Source: Rhizomucor pusillus (lineage: Eukaryota > Mucoromycota > Mucoromycetes > Mucorales > Lichtheimiaceae). From it: a stretch of 64,000 nt of DNA. The position numbers and the translations under genes were made by a program. The stretch is taken from positions 125,198-189,197 of the forward strand of contig FWWN02000671.1 of assembly GCA_900175165.2 (NCBI GenBank), given 5' to 3'. This document shows, piece after piece, positions 34,240 through 44,735 of the stretch; position 1 is the stretch's first letter; the number at the start of each line of letters is the position of its first letter. The notes under the pieces are model-generated. The model was not told the origin of the DNA. It saw nothing but the letters and a program-made list of their open reading frames with translations, and did no database searches.

Positions 34240-34910
34240 CGAAATGAATGCTATGTATGAACAGCATCTAACTGTTACAATCTGGATTCATCTCAAGAAA
34301 GAACTTCTCGAGGTGTTGATGACGTACTCTTTGCAAACATCGTGCAGACGGACGGGTACGCCGTAAGTTTCGTATGCAAGAATAAGGAACAGTCTATGAT
34401 AAATCTCGATCTCGAAGATTTCTCGCCAGAAGAAACGAAGACAACATTTAAGCTTTGGGCATGTGACCCTGGATATAGCTCCCCTTATGTGGCCGTTGAT
34501 GGGCATGGTACAAGCACCTATCAGATCCGGCAGGTCTCAGCCAAAGAATACTACCATTTGGGCTGGCTACGACTATTGATTGCAGAGTTAAAACGATGGA
34601 AGAAGAATAGCAGTTTATCAATTCCGCCTGTCTGGTATCCTTCACCCGTTGGATTACTTCCTCCGCAAGACTATCCGACGAGGAGCTCCCTCTCAGGAGG
34701 ATGCCATCGACTTATCAACATCCTGCACAAACTCCTGGTGGACACGGCATCTTACATTTCATAATTGCGCATCAATAACATGTTCAAGTGTGCGGAGGAA
34801 GATTTGGCAGAATGCTTCGACGACATCCATAATTTCTGGCGAGATCATCATGCAACAGAACATAAAATAACGTTCAGTGGCACTGATTACCGGAAAAGCG
34901 AATATGTTTA
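34240..34910 (+). pseudogene. Fragment of a second, different Fanzor-like gene
   Basis: From about 34275 one frame reads YNLDSSQERTSRGVDDVLF, ANIVQTDGYAVSFVC, DLEDFSPEETKTTFKLW, then ACDPGYSSPYVAVDGHGTST and QVSAKEYYHLG. TDGYAVSF, the DPG of RuvC-I and the EYYHL motif follow the order in Fanzor-type proteins of Mucoromycota, but the residues differ from the 27.7-30.4 kb gene. The usual GIDPG is ACDPG here. After about 34600 the reading becomes unclear, and no RuvC-III NRDxNAA motif was found. The upstream part is missing. It looks like a truncated, decaying copy of another lineage; an extra spliced exon cannot be excluded. Confidence 0.55.
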
Positions 34911-35244
34911 TTGGTAACAGCAGAGCCTAAAAGTATGAACCGTTGATTAAGATCTATCATGTATATATGACATTGTACACTTTATGAACATCGATGTCTA
35001 AGCATGAGCAGTTTCTGAAAAGTCAAATTTTCTCTACTTTACGTTGTTGCCATTACCATTACCATAATGGCTTTCTTTTTTTTTTCTTTTTGAATCCTAT
35101 CTAGCTAAGGAAAGCGCTCTCTTATACATCAAAATATGGATGGAAGATATGCATGGATTTAGAAAGATAAATAGGCTTTCTCTATTGGTTGTCCCTTTCA
35201 GAAGCTTATGCTCTGCGGGAAGAAGAGTCCGCTTGATCTCCACA
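34911..35244. other. Upstream region of the RFX gene
   Basis: AT-rich, with an uninterrupted T-tract near 35080. The RFX gene might have an additional 5' exon here: an acceptor-like CCTTTCAG at about 35200 is followed by a frame that runs in phase into the chosen ATG. Confidence 0.4.
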
Positions 35245-37047
35245 ATGGCATCCGCTCCCGATGCGGCTGAAAACGACATTATTGTTCAATGGTAGCTCGT
35301 TTTCAGTTACTGCGCGTATACTTTTGGTTTAACTTTGGAGCATCGTACTTGCCAGGATTATCGACAATTATGAAATTGATCCGGATTTGAAGGGTCCGGG
35401 CGTACCACGCGGTGATATGTATGATCGTTACGCCAGCTACAGCCGTTCGTTTCTCCGTAAAAAACCTGCCAACACAGCAGTGTTTGGCAAGGTCGTGCGT
35501 ACAGTATTCCCGGATATAAAGACTCGACGACTGGGAAACCGAGGAAATTCCAGGTACCACTATTGTGGTATCATTGACAAGCATCGTCCACAGTAAGGAG
35601 GCATTAGATATTCCGAAACATATAACCGTGGTTGGTAACGTGTGTACTTAAGAAACGCATCGTTTGACGCTTCTTCCTCTGCAACGCACGAACCTACGAA
35701 CGTATCACTACCACCGTTTAATATTCCATTAACCGGCAACGACGAAACAAATCATCTCCTCCAACAAATGTCCAGCACTTATCACCAGCATTGCAGCAGA
35801 CTGTTATCTCTAATAAATAGCAGACAATACAAAGAGGTTTCGTACATTGCACTCAGTCGAAATATGCTTATGGTATGGATTCTAATACATGCCATTGCAG
35901 GCAGATCAATGCATCCTGTTATTTAGAAAATCAATGCCGTCAAACATCCAGCAATTCATATGCACGGATATTTCTGCCTGGGACTTGATATGGAGATGGG
36001 ATTGTATACTATACGAGGTATGTCAAAAAAATCTTGCGTTATTCCTACGAACGGATATGCCACTGATAATTTTAAAGACCATCGTCGCGATGAGCTTTTC
36101 ACCATTTACTGGTGCTTCTCCTATTACTGTCCCTGCAGAGTTGCAACAATGGCTGAACCAGTTGCCCTGTCATCTGAGTAAAGCTTGGGACGGTTTTCCT
36201 CCTGAAGTCATTGAAAAGAAACAGGATGGTATGTCAAGGATCTCAGATTCCAGTAGTTAAAACTAATTTGCACGCAACAATGCAGTGGCCCAGATATTTT
36301 TAGATAAGTTCACTCGATACCTATCACTTTATCAGTTAGCGAACTCGGCTGAAGAAGGCTTGGAAACGTACCAAAATATGCATGCAGATTGGCAAACGCT
36401 TGATACCCAGGAGTTTGCCGAGAAGATTGTATGGATCATGGACGACTGCCTCGTTGAAGATGATACTATACTGGGAACATGTGAGTAATCTAATAATCGA
36501 CGGCAAACAGGCAAACTCAATTCAAACATTTTAAATGCAGTGCACGCTATAGGACGAATGCTAGAGTGTAGGTCATCAATTAAAGAATGGATCAAATTCT
36601 TGGAGCAATGGGTAGAGAACTTCCTGGTAAGCTCGCCGTATTGCGTGCAGGTATGTAATGCCTTTATTAATCCGAAACCTTAAAGACGGAAAGGCCAACG
36701 ATTCAAGCAGCACGGCAAATGATGCAGAAATGGTCCTTATGTAGTTCGCTTGCGATGCGGGAGCTTGCAGTGAGAAATATACAAAGCTTAGGTAATCATG
36801 CGAAGTATCCTGACGTTGATATCTTTGTGGATCTTATCTCATAACGATTATATTAGAGGGATTTAACAAGCTGCAGCTGTTCGTGAATGATTTTCTGACG
36901 TATCTGGCAGAGGAAAGGATAGCGAAAATGAACATCGAAGCTATAAAGTTACATTCAAGGCAAGAATCTTTCATGTTAATGGATGACGCTTCATACGATG
37001 CTGTGCATGAACAGCGATTGTTGTCCGTCGCTGCTCCGCAAGAATAA
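35245..37047 (+). CDS. RFX-family transcription factor
   Basis: DNA-binding regulator of the RFX winged-helix family. In fungi these act in cell-cycle, DNA-damage or morphology control. Eight exons (35245-35291, 35356-35592, 35653-35836, 35901-36228, 36286-36480, 36541-36626, 36686-36791, 36857-37047) add up to 457 residues with phase kept throughout. The RFX domain is at residues about 16-90: WIIDNYEIDPDLKGPGVPRG, YSRSFLRKKPANTAVFGKVV, TRRLGNRGNSRYHYCGI. The C-terminal 330 residues are mostly helical with Trp-rich segments, as in the extended RFX dimerisation region. The RFX domain begins almost at the N-terminus, earlier than in many family members, so a 5' exon may be missing. The next gene starts 92 bp downstream on the same strand. 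Confidence 0.88.
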
Positions 37048-37139
37048 AGAGTTTTGACCCCGCACGCGCTCCTTGTACGCGCCCACATTTTACGCGTTCC
37101 TTTCGTGCTTTGTTTGAAACTCTCCTTCCGTGAAGGCCG

Positions 37140-38092
37140 ATGCAGAATGATGAATATTACGACATTGATGAGATTCTTGCAGAGCATGTGGTACCTGCAG
37201 CAGCTTCAGTTTTCTACTGTGCATAAGTTCTTAATCATAAGGTGCATTGCTAGAGAATACCCGTCTTGTTCCTGCAGGATATCGAGGGATCTGTTAACTT
37301 GACTGGCGATGGCACCGAGGTCAGGAATGCCAAACTGAACCACGACTATGCACATGCTAACTGCAAGCTGTATAGATATCGAAACATTCCAGAGTAGAAT
37401 TGCCCTTTTGGATGGCAAAACCATTGGCGCAGTTCAGGTATTATTATAAACTTTTGACCATTAATCACAAAGCTGTCCTGATCCTCACCATTTTCAAAAT
37501 TGTTTAGCCTTCCTGGAACAAAGTACGTTGGTCTGATCCAACAGATGCGTATTTATGGAGAAGCTAACACTGATACATTGCAGTGATCAGCTCGTGGAAT
37601 TAGAGATACCTCGTACATACGGCAACCGCGTACGTAATTCATTAGATGCAAGTCCTACGGCTGTAGATTTTCGAATTCTTTGCCCATATTTTTATCATTT
37701 TGGCATGAAACTTTTGAGTCTTGTTTTGGATGACCAGTTGCCAGCAATAATGGAAAAGGTATGTTAATCTAATGCATCAATTGCTTTTTTGACGCTGGAC
37801 TGATGTTTGACGTTGTCCTGCTCAGGCTTTCAAAGAACGGTTAAAAGCACTCATGAATTTCTCGCAAACAGGATCCAGCAGTGGACAAGACTTTTTACAG
37901 AAATTGGATGAAACGGAGAGAGAATGTATGTTAACAATCCCTGCCTTTTGGCATATTAGATGCACCCTGAAGCTTAATCAATTTTGTATGATAGTGCTCA
38001 AAGCGGGTCAGGACAGCACTGCACAGTTACGCCAATGGCGTGATAAAGGCCTACGGCAGCTTAAATCTGTAGATATCAATGCACGCAACTAA
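37140..38092 (+). CDS. PSF3: GINS complex subunit PSF3
   Basis: Subunit of GINS, which with Cdc45 and Mcm2-7 makes the replicative helicase. Exon 1 (37140-37190) encodes MQNDEYYDIDEILAEHV; exon 2 (37254-37319) continues RIPVLFLQDIEGSVNL. The next exon (about 37398-37437) holds LPFWMAKPLAQF, then a 15-nt exon (37508-37522), then DQLVELEIPRTYGNRVR, CPYFYHFGMKLLSL and a closing ETERE-LLKAGQDSTAQL. These are the PSF3 landmarks in order. The exon 2-to-3 junction is one base short of a clean phase, so either an unusual splice site is used or a base is missing; other junctions fit. Confidence 0.85.
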
Positions 38093-38656
38093 ACAAGGAT
38101 ACCTTATGCATAAACCATGCTAACTATTGTGGATTCAGAGTTACTGGAACATTTCTGCTGTTCATAGCTATACGGAAGCATTCAGTTACTACTTCTGAAA
38201 CATGGTAATCATTTTTACCAGAGTCGAGAGATATTACGGCAATCATTGGGTTTACAAAAGAGGAAGCCGACGCGCATTTGGATTGGTCAAAATCCTCAAT
38301 ATTTTGGGTATATTCAAAGACACTTAGGTGTTTTCCAAAGCATAGCGGTTATTCAACTATTGAATTCTTTACTACGCATACTACATCTACCACCGTGAAT
38401 GAAAGGAAGTGCATTTAGCATCATACTCTACCGAAAACTGGCCTAAAGACATATAGCTAACAATAAGAAAGGAAAAAAGAAAAACGGTGTCGGCACTTCA
38501 AAAAAAGAGGCAAACACAACATTGAAAAGCTCAACCACCCTTCCTTCCTTCACAAGCCATATTAAGCCACCGAGGTAAGTATGAGCTGAAGTCGTTATCG
38601 GGCACTGCAATGCTGTATCAGACCGAGTTAACAATGCCATGTCCTAGTCATTACAA
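38093..38656. other. Intergenic, no gene seen
   Basis: About 560 bp between PSF3 and the Myb/C2H2 gene, both on the plus strand. Holds the downstream gene's promoter; no recognisable coding signal. Confidence 0.5.
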
Positions 38657-40361
38657 ATGGCGCGAGCACACTTCTCTTCTCGCAAGGACTTTAATAAATT
38701 GACGGAATCGCCGCCGGCACCATCGCCCGTCGAAGTCGATGTCGAAACCGAAGAGAAAGAAGCAACCGATCCAGCCTCGCAGTTGGCAAACCTTGCAGCA
38801 TTGCTGCAAAGTGCACACAGCAATCAAGGTGGAATCAATGACATTGTTGGAGCCATGCTGTCTTCCAACCAAGGTATGCTGGATGGACTGTACATGGGAT
38901 TGATCTTGCCGAATATACTAATGATCTATTTCGTATACAGGTACAAACCGGTCAGCAGAAGAACAGCAGGACCTGTTTCGGCAACTTTTGTCTAACCGTA
39001 TAGAGGATCAGCAAAACCACAACGGATCGCAGCAGAGTGAGCAGCAGGAGCAACAAGCGGCACTTGAGCAGCAGGATCAGCAGGATGGTACAAAGTCCAA
39101 TGCTACAGAGTGGATAGATCAAGCAACCGCAGCTTCTGCGCTGCAAATGCTGAGCGAGACTGAGGAAAAAGAAAACGACAAGAAGATGGACAATGTCATG
39201 TTGGTTGCGAACTATCCTGGGTTGTCGAATCTCGATCTCCGTGTACAGACCACTGTCGAGAGCGATGATGGATGGACAGCGGAGCAAGACGAGCTGCTGA
39301 TAGCTGGCATTAAGAAATACGGCTACGGTCGATGGAAAGAAATTGCAGAAATGATTCCTGGCCGCAAAACCAAAGAGCTGAAGCAGCGCTGGGATAACCA
39401 TCTGGCACACAAGTATATTGACAGTGACTGGCTGCAGAGTAAACTGAATGAAGGTGCAGAACACATTGACGTTGATGGATCAGCTCCGCAATCACCAGAT
39501 AACAGTAATAACAGCAACGATAACGACGATAACAACGGCAACAGTAACCACGAAGCTATTGAAGCCCTTTTATCCCAAGCTCTCCTCGGTACTTTCCACA
39601 ACAATTCCTCTTCGTCATCATCTTCTACTCCTGAACCATCTCCAAACGAGGCAGCACCTCTAAACTTTGCAACCGAATTTGCATTGTATGCCCAACAATT
39701 ACATGACAAGGCAGCCAGCAACCCCTTGGCTGCTCTTGCCAACCATCCCTTCTTCTTTTCACAGCCGAACACTGCTCCCGCTACACCCACCAACGACAAC
39801 GCTGCGGCTGTAGCTGCGGCGGTTGCAGCAATGGCACAGTCCCAGCAGCCGGGATATCGGTCTTCTCTGAAACCTGCACCGCGTGCTGGACCTGGCCAAA
39901 AACGACGACGGTCGGACCCTGCATTGGCCGAAACACAGTCCGATGCCATGTCTATCTATGCATCAGCTGCCCCGATTACCACCACAATTAACAACCAGAC
40001 CCAAACCGTCTATCCCTGCCTTTTTCCAAACTGCGGCAAGACATTTGCACGACTATATAACCTAAAGAGCCACTCGCGCACGCATACCGATGATCGTCCA
40101 TTTGTCTGTCCAATTTGCGACACTGCTTTCAGTCGAAACCATGACTTGAAGAGACACTCAAAAATCCACGGTGGAGACAAACCGCATATTTGCCATGGAT
40201 GCAACAAGACCTTTTCAAGGCAAGTTTGCATTTACATTATTTGTAGAATTTTTCTTTTGGATCGGATGCTTACAACATTTCCTCCCTAATTGTATAGGTT
40301 GGATGCATTAAAAAGACACAAGAGCAATCAGCGTAACAAGGGAAATTGCCTGAACGCATAG
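38657..40361 (+). CDS. Myb/SANT plus C2H2 zinc-finger transcription factor
   Basis: Three exons (38657-38873, 38941-40219, 40298-40361) give 519 residues. After an acidic, Gln-rich N-terminus comes one Myb/SANT repeat, GWTAEQDELLIAGIKKYGYG then RWKEIAEMIPGRKTKELKQR. A long low-complexity middle follows (Asn, Ser, Ala). The C-terminus has zinc fingers: CLFPNCGKTFARLYNLKSH, CPICDTAFSRNHDLKRH, and CHGCNKTFSR joined across the last intron to LDALKRHK. The last intron (40220-40297) uses a GC donor (AG|GCAAGT) instead of GT, and phase is kept only with that choice. Having both DNA-binding modules in one protein is uncommon. The target genes are unknown. The 3' end meets CUL3 convergently with a 37-bp gap. 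Confidence 0.85.
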
Positions 40362-40370
40362 ATTGATGGT

Positions 40371-40389
40371 ATATATATATATATATATA
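40371..40389. repeat. (AT)n tract between two convergent genes
   Basis: An alternating AT/TA run of 19 bp lies between the stop codon of the Myb/C2H2 gene (40361) and that of CUL3 (40399). It may serve in termination or polyadenylation of either gene; not shown by sequence alone. Confidence 0.7.
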
Positions 40390-40398
40390 AACAACCTT

Positions 40399-43366
40399 CT
40401 AGGCTAGATAGTGGTACGCACGTCTGTATTGTACAAAGCATATTAGCATCATTCTTTACATTTTTGCCATCATATAAAACCTTTTTTGCTATTTCTTACC
40501 TATTATCCGTACTTCGTTCAAGGTATTCTCGATCAATTAGTGCCTCGATTCGCTTCTTAATCATTACAGGGCTTGGCATAAAACGGCTGCTCAGTTGTTT
40601 TGTGACTTCGCTAATCAGAGTATTGTGCTCCATCACTTTGCGATCCTTCATGATACGGACGACAGCAGCTTCTATCTGGTGCTTTCTCTCCTCGTCGACC
40701 TTATCCTGCGTTTGCTTGCGTTCGCCCTCTGACTCGACCTTGTTCGCTACTGTCTGGATCTTAATTCTTGCTAGATTCGCTGTGAATCCTTCATTGAAAT
40801 AAAACTTGTCGCCTTGATTAATGTCCCGTCCTTTCGGCTCCTTTGTTAGAATTTTGTATTTGGCACATGCTAAAGATTGAAGCGTGCGCTTAAGATCCTG
40901 CTCTGGAATTTCTGTTTGTGTCTGAATGTCCTCCAGCGTCAAGCACATGTCTTCTGCAAGTTCGTTGAAAAGTAGCAGGACGATCATTGCGAACGTGGAT
41001 ACATTCAACATATGCTTGCTCGCTCGAAAGTGTGCTCGGATATCTGCAGATCCCTTTTGGAAAAAGATGTCAGTAAACAAGCTATCTTCCGTAGGGAGAC
41101 TCGAAACTACATACCATTTGTGGTTGCCAGGTTAACCTTCTTCCGCTATGTCGTCCAAAGTAAAAGTGCTCAAATGACTTGCAAGCCTGCAATGCTTCTG
41201 CTGGTAATATACATTTTGGAGATGACGATAAATTCATGGGCCAGAAAGTGGAGGTTAAAACTGTCACTGAGACATCCAAACTAGGTTTCTAAAAGTGATA
41301 AGATATAGTTGAGACCACGGCTGATTCTGCTGCAGTGTATAAGCACGTACCGTCACAGCTCGATCCAGGGACTCTTTAAACTGTCCGTTCATCTCTGACG
41401 ATAGTCGCATATCGTTGAACATGCCTTCCAACTTGTTTGTAAATTGATATCCACATTCCCGCTGTAAAACAAGAATTTTCTTAGATAAAGCCTGGGTTCT
41501 CAGATTTTTTAATCAATGTACCTTTAGTTTGCCAAGCATTCCCCTTTCGGCATCGTCCGAAACACTGCGATTAAATAATAGACGTTTGGCCAGATGCTGT
41601 TTGTAGTATCGTTCAAAGACATCCTTGTCTCTCAAGAAGCGGAACAGTGTAATTGTCATGTCCAGTACATGATCAATCTCATCTTCAGTTTTCTAAGAAT
41701 GCAGTAACCATGAATCGACAAGCCTCCTCCGTACGGGTTACTTTAGTTATACTTACACCCTTGAGCCCTTTCTTCAAATTATCGTCTATAAATAAAGATA
41801 TGAACTCGGCGGATTTTGGATTTTCATTGATGAAGTGCTCGAATGCCTACTAGGAATTAGTAGCTCATCTCAAAGTAGGCAATTTAAAACGTTATCACTG
41901 ACCTCATTGAAAGCGACCTGGAATGTGCGATCCTTGTTCGCTGCCAATTCGAGGATCTTGTCGAATTTTTCCTGAAGTGCCAGCACCTGCTCTACCCATC
42001 GTATAGCAACCTGGGGTCCACCGCTGCCTGCCGCCGCTCTGTCTGCTGGAGCTTTTGCCTTTGCGGATGCCAAATCCGCATTGATATTCTTGTTGATTTC
42101 CGCGCCTAGCTGCATTATGTATTTGCTAATGCCTTCCTTCATCTCGTCCAGACCAGCTGATACACGAGAAAACAGCTTGTACATTCTCGAAAGATCTGAT
42201 GGTAATCGAATCATTACTAGTCCTTTTCTTTCATCTTTGCAAGAAATTCTGTCAGCTACTCACCTCCATACTTGTCCGAGCTTAGCATGCTCTCCAAACC
42301 CGAGTTTTGCATCTGTGTAGTATAATACATTTAGCTTCCAATTCTATCATAAAAAGAAACCAATCCACAACCCTACCTCCATGACAGTTTTTAAATTATT
42401 AGCAATGAGTTGTGTTTCGACAATATAGCGAATTTTAGGTTCTGTTGTCATGGATAAGCAATGTACTGTTCGCTCAAACTCCTCCTCCAATCTTCGCTCG
42501 ACTTTGCGCATGAACTCTGGTGCGTCGTAAGACGATGCCAATGTCTGGCTTTCGACCTGGTAAAAAGAGGTGCTCATTTCCAGATATTTGCTCTCGAAAT
42601 CGACAACGTAAACGCTCTCTTTTGTAGGTGGGTCCATCAATTCGGATAGTATTGTAACAGCTGCTTTGATAGCGCTTCTGTCGATGACTTCGCCATGCCG
42701 CTCCAGATGTATCTGATTCAGCATGGCCGATATTAGGTGTGACTGAACTGGATATTTTTCGGACCGGATGACCTTATCCCGAAACAGGTCAAGGCCCATA
42801 TCGATGACACGCGGTAGGTCATACTTTGGCAGTTTATCATCCTACAGAGCGCGCAAGCAAGTTAGCTTGTGCTTTAAAAGACATGGTGAAAGAGAGACGC
42901 GTCGGTACCAGGTAATAGAGGACTTTCTGAATCATATCCATGGCCGTTGTGTAATCATCCCAAACCCTTTTCACAGTTTTCAAGAATATAGCGCCTTCGT
43001 CTGCACCACTCTTTTCTGCCGTTGTGCTGCTAAATGCAGGGACAATGACTTGCTCCGCTGTCTGCTCCAAGTATGCTGAAACAACGTCTTTGACGCCGTA
43101 ATACAGTTTTTCTCCATATTGCCGCAGCGTCAAGTTATATGTCGTTCGATAAAGTACTTCATACGATAAGCTTTTGGCATTCTTGTGGAAGATTTCTGTA
43201 ATCGCCTGGCTCAGGAGCTGGAACCCTTCGTCGAATTCCTGCGCACGGTCGACTGTGGGCTGTTTTACACATAAAGGTCATTGTAACTTTCTGTTTGTGA
43301 AGCACTTGTAATAAGAAGCCTTACTGCTCGTTTAGCTGGCCTGATCTTGAGCTTTCTAAAGGACAT
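40399..43366 (-). CDS. CUL3: Cullin-3
   Basis: Scaffold of BTB-type cullin-RING ubiquitin ligases. Exon 1 (43325-43366) encodes [14 protein letters not shown]. The N-terminal cullin repeats include [16 protein letters not shown] text, [20 protein letters not shown] and a middle with [16 protein letters not shown]. The central cullin homology and C-terminal winged-helix parts end in the neddylation region, [18 protein letters not shown] and [20 protein letters not shown]. The neddylated Lys is the K of IMKDRK. The final junction gives [10 protein letters not shown] with a stop at 40399, the YLA ending typical of cullins. Numerous short introns. CUL3 rather than CUL1/4 is indicated by the N-terminal KIRPxxR start and spacing. 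Divergent to the NDUFAF8-like gene. Confidence 0.88.
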
Positions 43367-43496
43367 GAAGGGCGGAAAAAGCCGTTAAGTGGGAGAGTGT
43401 GTGTGTGGCAAGAGAGCCCCGCTGACTTGAATTGCAGGAATTTCTTTTCCTGGTTTTGGCGCAGGTCAGCAGCAGCAGCACTTTTCGCACTAAAAC
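43367..43496. promoter_or_regulatory. Divergent promoter between CUL3 and the NDUFAF8-like gene
   Basis: The two start codons are 130 bp apart and point away from each other. The interval contains a GTGT repeat-like run and a CAG-rich stretch; no clear TATA box. Confidence 0.5.
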
Positions 43497-43750
43497 ATGG
43501 TCAAAGCCAAAGGCGTCCGATTGCTGGCTCAAGGCGTGGCATCTTGCTCAGCTCAGGCAACTGCCTATGGTAAATGCGTGGCTTCACGGTACCAAGATGT
43601 ACATAAAGATTTGTGTGTCAAGGAATTTGAGGCATTCCGGCAATGTGTACAAACCACGGTAAGGTTCTCTAAACGTCACACAGATTTTTGATAAATGTTG
43701 AATGGTAATTCGCGCCCTTTAGCTCAAGAGGAAGTGGTAGAACTGCATAT
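43497..43750 (+). CDS. NDUFAF8: Complex I assembly factor, NDUFAF8-like twin-Cys protein
   Basis: Two exons (43497-43658, 43733-43750) encode 59 residues. The protein reads LLAQGVASCSAQATAYGKC, then DLCVKEFEAFRQC, ending QTTLKRKW. The CxxxxxxxxxC pairs and the CVKEFEAFRQC signature match the small mitochondrial protein known in mammals as C17orf89/NDUFAF8, a partner of NDUFAF5 needed for complex I assembly. Length is close to the mammalian one (about 74). No obvious presequence, as expected for import by the twin-Cys pathway. It is the second complex I-related gene in the window. Confidence 0.75.
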
Positions 43751-44735
43751 AAAGAGATAATGTTTCCTTGCGCTGCGGATACCAAGGTTACCATCATTTG
43801 ATGCTATAGAAAGCACATATTACGCTTTGTCTTTTCAATTGATGTTTGTGGGCATCAAGTAGTAGTACAGATGAACTTTGTGTTCTCACAGCAATATGTA
43901 TAATATACACGTACATGGAACCCAATGGAGAAAGCCCATTCGCTCAAAAGAAGCTAGTGATAGGATAATGTTTGGGCGTTTGTCGATGCTCCCTGATCGG
44001 CAAAGTATGCAGGGGGAGGGACACATTTAGCCTCGCGTGCTTGCTATAGCAAGCGATAAACGAACAACCTGCAAGCAAATGACAAACCTGAAGGTATTCG
44101 GCCACCGCTGTTAGGCTGGGGTTTCTGACATGCTCTGGGATCAAGAAATGCTATCTATCATATTCCCATGGTTTACCAGCCCGATCTAGAAACTCTGGAC
44201 ATGTCTGTCACTGTCGTTCCCGTTCCGCCTGAGTATTCGTCGTAGTGCATAGCATCGTTAACGTCGTCGTTGAAGACATAAAGTATAATATCTAGCATCC
44301 AATCAATTAAACATTCGTGCAGTAATATATCCTTTCATCCTGACCATTCTCGTGATCATGACACGTTTAAAACCCGATGACATTTTGACTTCCAAATAAT
44401 ATGAGAAAAAAATCTCGTTATTAATAATAATATGTATGGCTTATCTGAGAGCATCGAAGCTATATATGAGCAATTAGTAGCTGTCTTTATATTTACAAGG
44501 TAATCTGTGACTTTGGACGTGATGAAAACAACAGATTTCGTTCTTGACATTCCTAGGACAGCGTTCAAAATCAGTTTCAAAAGTGATCAAAACTCAGCGC
44601 CGATGGCGAAGAGCATTGACATCCCGCTGGAGACGGGCCGGCGCTTCAAAGACCCGCCGCAACTGAACACACACAGCTTTTCGAAGGAGTTCGGTTTCCA
44701 TCTCATTTGCGCGACTTCCCGCTTAGCTAGTTACA
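43751..44735. other. Intergenic, no gene seen
   Basis: Nearly 1 kb between two plus-strand genes. It contains a short palindrome, GCTTGCTATAGCAAGC, near 44040. Open frames are short with no recognisable content. Promoter of the RRM gene lies at its right end. Confidence 0.5.

Noticed and set aside
39323..39949. 208-codon open frame on the minus strand
   Set aside because: Antisense shadow of the Myb/C2H2 gene's low-complexity exon; no family content.
44030..44150. Palindrome and open frame near 44,040
   Set aside because: The palindrome is short and isolated; no terminator, tRNA or attachment-site pattern could be supported.
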